Source: Onchocerca volvulus (Eukaryota > Nematoda > Chromadorea > Rhabditida > Onchocercidae). From it: DNA of 64,000 nucleotides. Under the pieces are notes generated by a model, which saw nothing but the letters and a program-made list of their open reading frames with translations, ran no database searches and was not told the DNA's origin. Both the position numbers and the translations under genes were made by a program. Positions 40,401 to 53,101 of the stretch are shown one piece after another; the first letter of the stretch is position 1, and each line of letters starts with the position of its first letter. Location: contig HG738137.1 of assembly GCA_000499405.2 (NCBI GenBank), positions 14,501,661-14,565,660 on the forward strand, given 5' to 3'.

Positions 40401-43400
40401 ATAACTATCACTGATTTCGAAATAACAAATGATAACACTAATAATACTTCTTATAATTTTCTTCTTGGATTTCAAAACCAACTAATCAATTTAGAATTTG
40501 AAGAAACACCTGAATTATTTGAAAGAGAAAACTTTTCCAGGGACCTTCTGTCCATTTATGATCAATTCTTCTTAATCATGTTTACTAGGTTAAAAACTCA
40601 ATCTAATAATTATGGTTTGATGCAAAATTAGAAACAAACCTCATTGATGCGATTCTCAACTATGCGAACAGTTTCTTTTTGATTTCCTAGATAACAACAA
40701 ATTGTTATTAGCCGGTATATGTCACTTATACCGGCGATAATTGTTCGCAGTCGATCAAATTTCTGTAAATTTTAAATTATTTAGTATGATCCATTGCTTT
40801 ACTATATCACTTTAATTTTAATTTTCTAATTTATTCGTAAAATACCGGCTGGTTAGTAATAAGTTCCTCGACAGCATCTAAACGTGCTTCAATCATTGAT
40901 AAATCAGCTGAAGGTTGTAATAAACTACTACGAAGCAATCGTACTCCACCACTGGTCAAACATGTATTTAAAGCCGAAAAAAGGCTGCGGCCGACTGTTT
41001 TTTGTTTGAGATGTATGCGTTCAACTACTTCGACATTTCGCATAGTATTTACGTCTGAAATTATAAGTTTCACCAAATAGACCTAATAATTCAAATCATT
41101 TCATGGTAACCTGACTCACTGATCTGATCAAAAACATCTTCTTGGTAATACATTAAACTAATCAATTCTTTACTAATTGCTATCATTGATATGTTTATTA
41201 AAATCCTTTGTAAAGAAATCCTCAAGTCAGATAATATTCGAAGATAAACAGTTATTTTTAAATATTTTCTTTTAACATAAACGAGCTAAAAGAATTGGAG
41301 GATTATGTTTATTAATAATATATACAATTTTATAATTTATTCAGTAGTAATTTACTACAAATTTTACAATTTATTACCTATAAAGCAAGATTTCTCTGCA
41401 ACAAGATAAGTAACTTTCAGTGAATTTTGAGCAAACAATACATTTTGTATGTATTCCACATATTTAATTAATGCAGCGGCAGCTGCCATACAGTAATATC
41501 TATAATTCAAGAAAGTATCAATATTTAAATTAGTATTATAAGGACCAGAAAAGAAAATAAAATTTGTTAGAAGCAGTAATTTGTTCGTCTTTAATGAAAA
41601 GGTAGACACTGCATATTACAAGAAAGGAATCGTTATGCTGTTCCCGAAAAATGGTATGCTTGCAATGGATTGGAAAAATGGGTTAGAAAAATGTTTAAGA
41701 TAAATCACCTTTTATGCACTTAAAATTGAAATCCTATATTCGAAATTCAAACTATCTTAGGAATGCATGAAAATAGTCTTAAATCAACATTTCAAACATT
41801 CTTGATATAATTAGAAATGAAATATTCAATGATTGGTAACGTACATTGTCCAATAAAATAAAAAATAATGATACATAAAATGTTGATAAATTAGTAAATA
41901 CTGGGATTTATTCTCAAAAATTTGTTCTAAAATTCCGCCCATATTTTTGAAAAATCTATAAAAAAGAGACAAACTTTTTATACACTTCTGCTGTTATGTT
42001 GGACGATTCATTCGAACCTAGTTGTTTTAATAATTCAACCCCTTTCAGGTAGCTAAAAATGAAAATTACAAATTTTTAAAAGCTGATAGTATTTTCATCC
42101 AAACAATATTTTTATTACATCATAATTTTCGAAAAGATAAGGTTCGTTTTGAAATTTGCGATTTCTTTTCCAAACAAATAAAAAAAAAACTAAATACTTG
42201 AAATAGCGTCTATTAATCATTGTGATTTCTACTTCTGGATAAGTGCTGCGAATCAATTCTAATACAGCGTTCATACTATTAGCCTTTTCGACAAATGTTT
42301 CCGGAACAATAACCTGCGGAAAGTATGACCGTTTTAATTAAATATAACAAATAAGTAAATAGAATAATGTGAAATATAGATGAGCATTTTAATTTCAAAG
42401 TACTTATTTACATGCGTTTTATTTTCTTCTCAAATTAAAACCTAAAATATTATTCACCTATTCTTGATGCAGAATGAAACGTTTAATCTTGAAAATAATA
42501 ATTTATAGAATGATCTGGAAATAATTATAAAGCAAAACCTCAACAGGTTCTTGAATTTGAAATTGAATTCGAAGTCGTGCATAAGATGCTGAATCAATGA
42601 ATTGAGATAAATTCAGTTCACTACATAATGCATCAATGCTTGCAAGTCCGATTTCACCACGTGCGCTACCGCGACCTTCCACAACTGCTGCAAATTATAT
42701 CCGAATATAATAAGTATCAACATAATAGTTGTCAATATTTTACTAATTTTTATCTCCCATTTTTTTTTTTTTTTTTTGGATTTCGTGCTTTTTACTATCA
42801 ATATTCAAATTTCGGACAGTATGACAGTTCAGATTGCTTTAAGCGATGAATTCATAATTAGCAATTGATTATTTTCCTTAAAAATCTAGACGAATCATGT
42901 CTTCCGCTTAATCACATCACATAAATTGTTGTTTCCTATTTGTGAATTAAGTTTTTGCATATAAACATATCTTTTAGATAACTTAATTTTACATGTATTA
43001 CTGCCTCCTACATGCAGTTATACCGATAACATTAGGTATGTCAGGTTGCATCCAATGACCAAACAGCCTCGATTGCATGCAAGCAAATGGGAAAAATTTA
43101 AACGTAACTTTCGCAGTTCGAAAATTATTATTACTAGCTAAGAATCTTATATCACATACATGTAAATCATGTATATATATATACGTAATTCGTGCATGTG
43201 CACAATCGTTTTCTTTAACAATCGTTTTCTGAATGATAAAAAATAAAAAGATAATTTTAAAAAATATGATTGAAGTAAAAGCATTCCTTACATATTAAAC
43301 GTATCATGCACATATCTTATTAGGTCTAAATTTTACACACAGAAATCTTTAGATTGAAAATGAAGCGAAAGATAATTATAGAATGAATCTTACAAAAAAT

Positions 43401-43511
43401 GATGCAACTTGTAAGTGATAACTTCGTTCCATTTGCGGAATATCGAGAACGTTCATGAGTAGACGTGAAGCTACGATATTTTGGTGCACTGGATGACGTA
43501 TCACGTTGCAT
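31439..43511 (-). CDS. msh4: Meiotic MutS homologue MSH4
   Basis: MSH4 pairs with MSH5 to form the meiotic clamp that stabilises recombination intermediates and promotes crossovers (HIM-14 in C. elegans). Exons in transcript order: 43394-43511, 42539-42687, 42198-42313, 41975-42052, 41378-41499, 40846-41054, 40640-40762, 40290-40382, 39654-39776, 39490-39556, 38888-39076, 38534-38652, 38002-38101, 37563-37660, 36843-36890, 33528-33695, 33252-33324, 32936-33000, 32598-32668, 32136-32248, 31439-31710. Frame is kept throughout, giving 837 aa (human about 936). Landmarks: VVEGRGSARGEIG (about 41-53), MutS core (GGVRLLRSSLLQP), RQKRCYAVR, IIKQGRHPLLD, Walker A ITGPNM|AGKST (579-589, split by intron 15), Walker B LILIDEL (656-662), H-loop FATHYLD, and an MSH4-type C-terminus (RQRRAIIRFA...). 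The start is the first ATG after an acceptor at 43557, probably a trans-splice site. Intron 13 uses a GC donor, and the acceptor of exon 12 (38653) is weak. Intron 15 contains a Helitron. Confidence 0.92.
33748..33829. repeat. Twin hairpins at the Helitron copy 1 terminus
   Basis: Hairpin a is at 33748-33790, with arms ACTAGCTGGAT and ATCCAGCTAGT. Hairpin b is at 33791-33829, with arms CTATGGAG and CTCCATAG and an inner ATGC/GCAT pair. A diverged pair in the same order lies at about 59621-59712 in copy 2. Confidence 0.8.
34728..36170 (-). pseudogene. Helitron PIF1-like helicase, broken
   Basis: Order on the minus strand follows the Helitron helicase: a Walker A region with DAPEGTGKTF (35922-35951), then ASSGITATLL, a Walker B region KLIVWLECTVAHKK (about 35700-35744; family form is IWDEC, so the acidic D is replaced by L), PVIPRSIPADEI (about 35574-35628), and the C-terminal signature ETDCFSHGQLYVVCSR.GKPDNL (34782-34859) followed by a stop. 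Frameshifts and stops separate the blocks, so no active enzyme is encoded. The reading is by family resemblance only. Confidence 0.85.
36485..36700. repeat. Degenerate minisatellite, three purine-rich units
   Basis: Three diverged copies of a unit made of a purine-rich block (roughly GGGAGAATGA...GGAAGGCGGG) followed by TTATTATTATT. It lies in MSH4 intron 15, between the Helitron and exon 36843-36890. Confidence 0.65.
37294..37396. repeat. Interrupted (TA)n microsatellite
   Basis: Two TA runs (about 37294-37341 and 37363-37396) separated by about 20 bp, in MSH4 intron 14. Confidence 0.95.
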
Positions 43512-44124
43512 AGCTGCACTTTTTCGTACTTTTACTTTACGTAAATAACGTCGTAGCTGCAATATTATGTAAACATGTGATAAGTATAAATATAATGTCA
43601 AGTAACACCAAAGTAAAATTGCAATAATACGTAATTTGATGATACACAATAAAGACAAGTATGAAATCATATAAAGCATAGGAAAAGAATAGATAGTTGT
43701 TCCTACAATATCAAAATAATCGTTTCTTAAATACTTGATATGCAATCTCAACATAAATAAATATAAATACATTTATCATTTAAAATACTGAATGCTCGGT
43801 GAAAATAGAAATGACATACAACCTCAAGCATAGGTATAAATTTCTGTAGTTAAGACAAAAATCGGTAACATATGAACAAAACACGTGCACGTACACGTGC
43901 TATCACGCAAACGTTCCCTTTCTTGCTCTCTAATGAACAAACCGTAAATTCTACGTGACCTTCTCCTTGCATTTATCATCTCTAATTCCCACGTTATCAT
44001 TTTTCATCTTTGATTCTTGTTGATTTATCGTCCGTTGCAATGATTTCCGCGTAATTTCCTTTGTCAAGACATTACTGATTGTTCTCGTAAATATCACGTA
44101 ATATCACGTATGGTACATCTTTTC

Positions 44125-44415
44125 ATGCATTCATTCATTCAATCAATCATTTATTTATTCATTCAGTCATTCATTTGTTTAATTCTTTTCGTTCCTTAAT
44201 TTAATTATTCGTTTAATTAATTGATTAAATTAGCTGATTAATTCATTAATTAATTAACTCATCCATTTGTTTAATTCTTTTAATTTATTCATTCAATCAT
44301 TCATTTAATTCATTCATTCCGTTGATTCCAATGAATTAATTAGCTGATTCCTTCATTTATTTAATTCATTTATTAATTTATTCAATTCTTTTATTAATTT
44401 ATTCACTTATTTATG
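44125..44415. repeat. Degenerate (ATTC)n / (ATTT)n low-complexity tract
   Basis: Long run of ATTCATTC, TTAATTAATTA and similar tetranucleotide variants over about 290 bp in the MSH4-SMYD intergenic region. Confidence 0.85.
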
Positions 44416-45897
44416 ATAATTGATAGAAATTATTTGGTCATTTTTAATTACACTTAAACAATTCTAAAATTCTTATTTTATTTGAATCAAAAAAAAGGGA
44501 AAAGAAAAACTTTAATTTTTGCAATATCATCCTTTATAAGAAGAAATAAAAATAAGAAAGAAAAGATATTTATAGGTAACATACTATTTATGTAACACAT
44601 CTCAGCCATTTATATCCTCCCGATGATATGATTAACAATAATTAGGAAAAACTAAAAATTTAATTCTGTCCTTATCTCTTATTTTAGTTGTAAAATATGA
44701 ATTTGAAAATTCATATTTGAACCAAATATATAAGATCATTTTATTCTTTTTCAATCTTCTTTTTTCAGAGAAAAAAACAAAAAGAAAAAAACAAGTATAA
44801 TTCAGACTGATCAAATTCTTAAGAAAATCACAGGTGTAAAAAATAGAAAAAAAAAATTCATTGAACAAATTATAAATCATACCATAAATTTATTGCAACC
44901 AAGTTTCTCACAGCATTAATTTTTTCATCTTTTTTCTTTCAAATCAATTAGAAACGTGGATTTTTCTTTTCTTTTTCCAGAAATGATTTGAATTAAAAGC
45001 AAATGCATTTAAAAAAAAAAAAATGATTTTCAAGACAAAAAATTTTGGTTGATTTTTTGTTCTGAAGTATCAGTGGATAAGTAAGACGATGTCACTTAAA
45101 TCTCCAATAGGTAAGAGAAATGACAAATTGAGCATTTTTAAACAATTTTATTTAAACTAGAAAAATATATTTTGAGAAAATGTTTTAACAGAATTAACCG
45201 GAATAATTCAAGTACATTGGCAAATTCGAAATTCTATTAAGTCAAATTACTTTTTATTTTAACAAAATAACAACAAAGATATGGGAAAATACGTATATTT
45301 TATCTAAACCAGTAAACTTTCAAAAAAAGAAACATTTTTTTTTTGAACTTTCTAAGACTTTACAAAACAAATTTTAAAAAAAATTAACGAATCTTTTTTA
45401 TTTTCTTTTTAAGTAAAGAAATTGTAACTTTTTTTTTTTCGAAATTTAAAAGATGTAGAAATATGATAGGATCATTGATTAAATTAGTAACTGAAGTTTC
45501 CTTGTTAAGTTAAACTTGGCAAATTTTTGAATAGCTTTATTTAGATTAATACAAAATGGAAAATCTAGACAAGATTTGATTAAAATGGCGCTTCTATTAT
45601 CTCTCTTTTCTCATTTTTTTCAGACAACTTTTAGTGAGGAAATAGTACTCTGAAATAGTTTCATAATGATTAATTTATTTATAAATTAATCGATATTTGG
45701 AAATCAACTTTGATCTTTATTACCTTACAAATATCCATGTTTCTAATTATAAATTAAATCATATGATTAGCAATTTATATGATTTCATAATTATTCCTAA
45801 TTTGCTAATTAGAATCAATTTGCAAACAACTCTAAAATAAATGCTGAACCTTTTTTTTTTTCATCTCTCTCTATCGAGAATATCATAAAATTGAAAA

Positions 45898-45932
<35 letters not shown>

Positions 45933-46161
45933 AAAAAAAATAATTTAATGCTTGTTTTCTCCATCTTTGACTTCAAATGCTTATTTTTCTTTCTTCTCTC
46001 AAGAATAGCTGGAAAACTTTAATTTTTTCGTCACAACATTTAATCGTCTTTCAGCATGAAAAAATTTATTTCATTTATATTAAAATAATAAATTTATAGG
46101 AATTTACACACGTAAATTCGTTCATAAATCTCTATGAATTTATTGTTTTTATAATACTGAT

Positions 46162-46300
46162 ATTTGTTACGCTGGAATTTTTGTCACGTAAATTCATAAT
46201 TTGTTACCTAAACTCGTATTTTGTTACGTTGAAATATTTGTTCCACAAATCCGTATTTTGTTATACTGGAATTTTTGTTACGAAACTTGCATTTTATTGC
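46162..46300. repeat. Imperfect tandem repeat, about 37 bp units
   Basis: Units starting GTTACGCTGGAATTTTTGT, GTTACGTTGAAATATTTGT and GTTATACTGGAATTTTTGT, each ending in a TATTTT/CATTTT-like block, with one shortened copy between the first two. Confidence 0.65.
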
Positions 46301-47671
46301 ATTTTTCTCTTTGCATTTTAATTTGAGGAAACTTAATTATAATTTTTGGGCCAAATACGATTATTAACATCTACTTTTCCCAAGTCAATATAAAAAAAGT
46401 TTATTTCCTTCTTTCCTTCGAAAAGAAGTGGTGGTGCGAGATAATAAAGAAAACAAAAAACAAAAAAAAAGTTGGATAAATTTTGCCCAAACTGTTGTAT
46501 ATATGCATACATATATTTTAATCAGCGCATGCATATAATCATCTCAGTTTATCAGTACTACATATCCTGGAGATGTCTGTTACAATGTGTAAAAATCAAG
46601 CAAATTTTTCAAAACGGAAAACCAACTTATCATAAATCACACAAACCACACTAATTTTTAAATGACAAACTAATTCGAAATCGAATTCGAATTCCCAGCT
46701 GATTCGAATTAATTCATTCCCAACCTATCCTACACATCCATCTTTGATTGCTTCTCTGCCCACACTAATTTCAATTTGTCATTGATCTATAATCACTCCT
46801 CGTTGATGTTATATTTCCTAAAGCTTCAGCAAATTTATTTTTTGAATTTTTATTTATTTTTTATATCATTTTAATTCCTATAATTTTACTATAATTCCTT
46901 GAAAGTAGTAAGAATACAAGTTGGTGTTATAAAAAAAATTTTCGAAATTCTATTTTCGAGAGAATTCTTTTTTAATTTTATTTGGGTTTTTCTTTTGTTA
47001 ATTTTTATGATATAAAATTTTTATGATCCAAAATGATAGTTGCCATCCGGAAATCTTTATATAAATCTTTCGTAAAATCATCCAGATTCTGAAACTAAGT
47101 GTTTCAAAACAATTTAGGCAGTTGCTAATGCTTTTCCTGTTACATCCGACAACCAAATTTTGAAAGCAGTTTCTAGAATATTTTTGTGGAATTCCAAAAC
47201 GGTTAATTTTAGAAGTTCTTTGAGCCAGCTGCTAATATATCTTTGATTTCTTGTTGCATCGGAATCTTGTATGATATCAGCCCGATTACAAAAGCAATTC
47301 TGGCATTAATTTAGAAAATTCCGAAGCGATTCAACTGATTTACAATTTACTGAATATTTAACCGATTCACTAAAAATTTACTAAATATTCAACCAATTTG
47401 CCTATTTACTAAATTTACTTTTGTTTCCAGAATTTTGCTTCATGACATACATTCAAATGCTGGAAAAACTTGTTACATTTGGAATTTGTTATCGTTTGTT
47501 GATATTATTCAGATTGTAAAAGCAATTCTGGCAGTATTTTAAATGATTTTGCTACGGTTTTACCAGTTTGTTAGTATATATGTGTACACATACTTGTATG
47601 CGTGTTTTTTTTTCAATTCATTTTCGTTTTTAGAAAACATAAATCCTTATTTAATTTATCATTTTCAGACA

Positions 47672-50642
47672 ATGATTACTACTGTTACTACACTGGTTGA
47701 GGAAATACCATTGGCGCATGTGGTTGACAGTAAATTTATTGACAAAGTTTGCTCTCACTGTATGATACCGACATGGGACAGGTAATTTTCAGCTAATTTT
47801 AAGTTAGATTAAGTAATTTAACCTGAAATTGCTATTTCTCAAGATAATATCTCATTATGTAGCTCCTCTATTTTCGATTGTATTTTTCTGTTAGAAAAGA
47901 TGTACACTTTTGATCTTATGATCGTTTAAACATATGGTTCACGATTGAAGGTTATAGCAGGTAGCAAATACTTTACCTCTGTTTTTGTTGTTTTTTAAAA
48001 TGCAAGAAAGAAAAGATCTTTTCTTGAATTTTTCCTATCAATTAGGTCAGTTTAGTAAAGATTTGAAACTGATTGAACTTTTAACCTTAGAAATGACTTG
48101 TTCAACGGCGAATTTGTTTACTTATAAATAGTTTATTAATGAATTCTGAAGATAAAGTTGAAATACATGCACATGATGAAAGGAAAAAAAGAAGTTGAAG
48201 CAATAGAAAATTATCTTAAAAATATATATGTATAGCAGATAGTCACATGTAGCTGGAATAGCTTCAAACTTTAATTTTAATTTCTATTATATGAGCTTTA
48301 AAGATTAATTTGGATCTTCTGTATTTGAAACTTAAACTTTAATATCATTTCAAAATTGATAGATTGACGTAAAATCGGATTGAGAAATTTGATGAATTTA
48401 ACTGATATTTATATTTTATATATAAAATATTATCTTAGGTTTGAGTTTTAAAATTTTTCAGTTTTCATTTAAACTTTTATTTCTGTTTAATTTGTACAAT
48501 TTCTCTCTGAACATACAGGAAAAGATACTTGAGGTAACTGTTGGCAGTTGAGAGTTGGAAAAAATATTCAAGTTCGGCATTTATTTGTTTTTAACATTTT
48601 ACATAGATAATTATTAGGTTTCTAAATATTTTTTCATACTTTTTTCAACCAAATTCAATTCATTTTCCTATTCACTTTTTTTCTTTTTTCTTTTTAAATG
48701 TAATGTTTAAAGGGTTTTTTTCAGAGATATTGAAGGGAAGCTAAGTCGTTGTGCTCGCTGTAAATTCACTCATTATTGTAATCTGAAGTGTCAGAAGAAG
48801 GATTGGCTTATTCATAAGGTTTGTTCATTTTCAATAAATTCATGTGTTACCGAGTTTTGCTTAATCTATTCTGAAAACAATGATCATAACTTATAATAGA
48901 GATTTTAAATGAAAATAATGAGCATCGAGTCGTAAGTTAAGTATAAAACTATTACCATAGCGCTTGAAAATTTTTGAGCAGAATGCATTTAAAATCTTAC
49001 GAACTTGATAAAATGAAATTTTCTTTAGTGAAGAATCAAAACTCAGTTGTTATGGAAAGCAAGTTCGTTAAACTTCCTTTAATCATGAAAAGAATTGAAG
49101 ATCTGTAAATGAGCGGTAATAGTTGTTCAGCCAATGTTCTGATCCAATGCATGAAATCTGAAAAAATTCTTGAAGAATTAGTTTTTAAAACATAATTACC
49201 TAAAATGGATGTTTAGTCTGTGTGAAAGCTGTAGTGAATTTGATCTGTTTATATTGACCAGACCAAATTCACCCTGTTGTGATAATATTATGTTGCTTGT
49301 TTTTTTTATTATTTATTCCAGATAGAATGCTCTTATTTATCACGTGTGGCGCCACGTGTTCCCGAATCAATGCCCCGGTTAATAGGTCGGATAATCGCGA
49401 CATTACAACTTAATGGTGATAGAAATCCTGCTTTCAATGGACGTATTTTTGCTTCCTTAAAAACTCGTAAGTTTAATTCCTCTCTCAACTGTTTGCTCGA
49501 ATTTTACACCAATCATTCATGCCAGCTATCACCAAATTTTATTTAATATCTTTCTACTGCTTAAAGGTGTTAATGGTTTATAATTGCTAATTTGATTCGT
49601 CAGCATTCAAAATTTCATCGTTAAATTCTTCCAAGTTTAAGACACATATGTTTCATTTGACCGTTGCAAACCGTTGCCATTCGACGTAAAGTTCCTATGC
49701 CTGGTTTTAGTAGAGATCCTGTCGCCCAATTTTTTTTGTGAACGAATTTAGATAAATAAGAAAAATCGACAATAGCAAAAGATTTCGTTTACTGAATACT
49801 GCAAACTTCTTGATGGTAGGTCATGTAAAAATTATAGTGTCTGAAGGTAAATACAATATGTTAGTTTTATAGATGATTTTTTCTTCAAAGCTTAATTTTA
49901 ATTTCGTTTTAAAATTTGGTATCAATATGCTGCAAAATATTTCATTATCGAGCATGCAAATATTTCAATGTCTTTAAAGATGCTGGTGACATTGAAAAAG
50001 ATGAGGATAAGATAAATGGATTTATAGCCATTGCACATGTCATTAAAGATTATCTTCCGCCAGGCGAGATGCCAACCAGCACTGAAATATTCGATATTTT
50101 TTGTAAAGTAAGTCTTTCAGTTTATATTTATTTATTTATTTTTAAAGCATTAAAAGAACTCAATTATTCATAATTTATGCGAAAAAGGAGCAGCCAGAGA
50201 ATCTTCTGAAGGTTCAAACTCATCTTTCTGATTCGTCTTGAAGTTGCGATTCGAAAGGCACGTATTCGAGATGATACAGTACTTGAATATCTTAAAAGTT
50301 TTACTAATCCAGACATGCGAATTGTTTTGTTGGCAATAATAAATCTCATTTATGTAGAGAATAATATGACTTGAAGTATACCATTATCATGATGTTTCAG
50401 TACATTTTACGTTAGACAATCTACAACATTACTCATCACTACCATCTGTTGAAAAAAGTCAAAGATTATATGATCTATTGTTTATTTTACAATAATTATC
50501 GTTATTTTTGCTTTTTCCCTAAACAATTTCAATTGATATTGGGTAAATAATTATAGGTTTTGATCAACGCATTGGTAATCACAGATTCATGTTTAAATAG
50601 AATTGGTCTTGGACTTTATCTAGGGTTGGTTATTTTCATTTC

Positions 50643-50706
<64 letters not shown>

Positions 50707-53101
50707 GCAAATACAATCGAAGATCAATTTCTGTCTAAATCTTACAATATTGCATTCTTATCATTTATATAGCTCTAAGAGATCCAGCTCAAATTATCTG
50801 GCTTATATTCCTTTTTTATCATTTGGTTTTTTCCTTTTTGCTGTTCAATAATTTTTTTAAATCAAAAATGCACGCAAAGAGAATCTACCAAAAGACAAAT
50901 AAAAAAAAAAAAAAAGAAAAACAGCAATAAGAAAAGAAATGAATATATTATTTCTTCTTCAGATCATGTTATCATTTTATTGCGAAATACCTAGCGCATT
51001 TTCCCACTGATTTGAGTAAGCAGTTTTATCAATAAGCTGTTAATATCCTTGTCAGCTGAAATAGTGTTTCTTCCGCTTAAAAGACAAATTTGCTATCGCT
51101 ATTTGATTGTAGTTTGTAACTTTTTTTTTTATTTTAGTCTACTACCATTTGATTTTTTTTTTTTTCTAGACTTTCAATTTTGGATCATAGTTGTAAACCA
51201 GATGCATTCATCATTTTCAATGGTACGAAAGCAGTTTTAAGATCTTTGAATAAGAATATAACGGAATATAGCGACAACGTTTGTTGTTATCATTTTTTTT
51301 TTTTATGTTAATGTATTTAATAATGTGAAAAATAATCATGTGCGTGGATAGAAACAAATCACGACTGCGCATTCTTCAAATTTGAGAAAACTTTTCGAAG
51401 GGGTTTACGTTTTCGGAGTTGGGGTTTCATTTGAGTTCTGAATTTTATGATTTACGACTTAATATATTCAGCTAATTATATATTAAAAATAAATTACAGT
51501 TACGTATTCCGTACTGTGATTTGCTGGATCTTAGATCTGCACGATGTGAAACTCTTCAAAAGCAGCACAACTTTGTGTGCAGTTGTGAACTTTGTCAAGA
51601 TTTTGAGATGGTAAAATATTTACTTGATATCTAATAAAAATTTAGTCGTAGATGTTTTCTTGCTGATGAAAGTTCATTGATTAACGTGATTGCCTTTAGA
51701 TCTTCCGCACTGATAATTTGTTAATTTAAGCGAACTTCAGGATCGACAGAAATCTTCTCTACGATGTACCAAATGCAAAGATGGTTTCTGTCCTTACAAT
51801 ATTGAAGATGGTCATGCAGAAGTTCGATGTAAAGTTTGTGGCGAGATATCAGTATTTAATTTTGATTATTTGCAAAAATTGTACCAGCAACTGACAGTTC
51901 ATGGTAAATTTTTTATAAAAATTTAGGATCATTTAGATTTATAATGTTTGAAAAAATAAGGCATCTGAATATTTTTCATTTCGATGTTCGGTTGAAATCT
52001 ATTTTTGATTAGTAAAAATCATTGAAGTTTATTTATGTAATCATTTCCTTGTTAAGGATCCTCAGAAAAGAGTGTAAATGAACTGATAGATTTATATCAC
52101 AAATTTGAAGAAGTTTTTTCGCCATACAACGTTCCTCTTTGTAAATTTGCGGAAAATGTTATGATCGCTGCAATTAATAATGCAAAATATGATGAAGCAG
52201 TCGAGTATGCCGAGAAAACTCTCCCTTGCTATAGGTTCTTTGACATTTTGAAAAAATCAGATGGTTGAATTTCTATATTTAATAAGATTAAAGAAATTTT
52301 TGAAAATTAATTTTATTTGGAAAACTTTTATTTTTATTCCCAACTTGAAGGAATTTGAAGAATTTAATGTTATACTTTTGTGTATTTTTTCTTTCCTAAA
52401 TTTTACAGTCAATTGATTCAGTTTATATTTCAGGACATATTATCCAAAAGGCCATCCTTCACTTGCTGTGCGCATGTTTGAATATGCGAAATTATTGATG
52501 CTACAGAATAATCAGGAATCCCTTCCTGTGCTTCGAAAGGTTTGCTAATTTTAATTTTAAATAATCATTGGACCATTATGCCTAATGTTGACTGTTTTCT
52601 TGATCCTCTTAAAATATTTTGTTTTTTCTAAATTGGTTAGCTATTTTTCCGAGAAATTGCATTTTATAAGTTTTTTTCTTGAATTTTACGCAAATTTCCT
52701 CCTTATTGTGTTTCTTCAAATTTATTTTTATATCATTTTTATGATAGGATATCTTTTTATTGAACACCAATAGTTATCATCTAAATTCCTTTATCAATTT
52801 GTGATCCTCTTGAAAGCAAAACTAACTAAATCAACATTTTTCAATTTTCCAATAAGCTTTTTAATATTCTTATTTTGAATTTTCTAAAAAATATGTTTTT
52901 TTTCTAATTTTTTTACATATCGTTTGATCTCTTTTAGCATTAATTGATTTACAACTTAGTTTGCAAAATTTTCAGGCTTTTAAAATGATATGCGAAAGCT
53001 ATGGTTCTGATAGTGTTTTTGCAATTAATGCTGCCAAATTGCTGAAGGACTTAGAAAAAAGTGTATCCACTGCACCGTCGATTCAATCCGTGATTATGTG
53101 A
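47672..53101 (+). CDS. SMYD-type SET and MYND domain protein
   Basis: Predicted protein lysine methyltransferase of the SMYD family, closest in layout to SMYD3. Exons: 47672-47781, 48725-48818, 49322-49466, 49980-50107, 50557-50624, 51170-51278, 51500-51610, 51741-51903, 52057-52234, 52434-52539, 52976-53101. Frame is kept throughout, giving 445 aa. It has a complete MYND zinc finger (C27/C30, C46/C49, C55/C59, H67/C71), a SET core with NRIGLGLYLG and DHSCKPD (187-193), a post-SET cysteine cluster CSCELC (245-250), an additional CxxC...CxxC pair (264-288) and a helical C-terminal half ending in LRK...IQSVIM. The start is the ATG just after a TTTTCAG acceptor (47669), which may be a spliced-leader site. 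Usual SMYD proteins carry about 20 residues with a GxG SAM loop before the MYND finger. These are not visible, so either an upstream exon is missing or the SET domain is truncated. The SET asparagine of NHSC is aspartate here and the GEEL motif is not kept, so activity is uncertain. Confidence 0.87.
50642..50706. repeat. Poly(T)-poly(A)-poly(T) tract
   Basis: A run of T, then about 12 A, then another long run of T, in intron 5 of the SMYD gene, directly after exon 50557-50624. The A block is complementary to either flank. Confidence 0.93.

Larger units (their letters stand above)
43557..47671. other. 4 kb divergent intergenic region between MSH4 and the SMYD gene
   Basis: AT-rich DNA holding the promoters of the two divergently transcribed genes. 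It contains a degenerate ATTC-type repeat (44125-44415), a poly(A) run (45901-45930) and an imperfect tandem repeat (46162-46300). A partial duplication around the words AAAAGCAATTCTGGCA occurs at 47289 and 47517. No convincing exon was seen, although the SMYD protein seems to lack its usual first 20 or so residues, so a small upstream exon could hide here. Confidence 0.5.
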
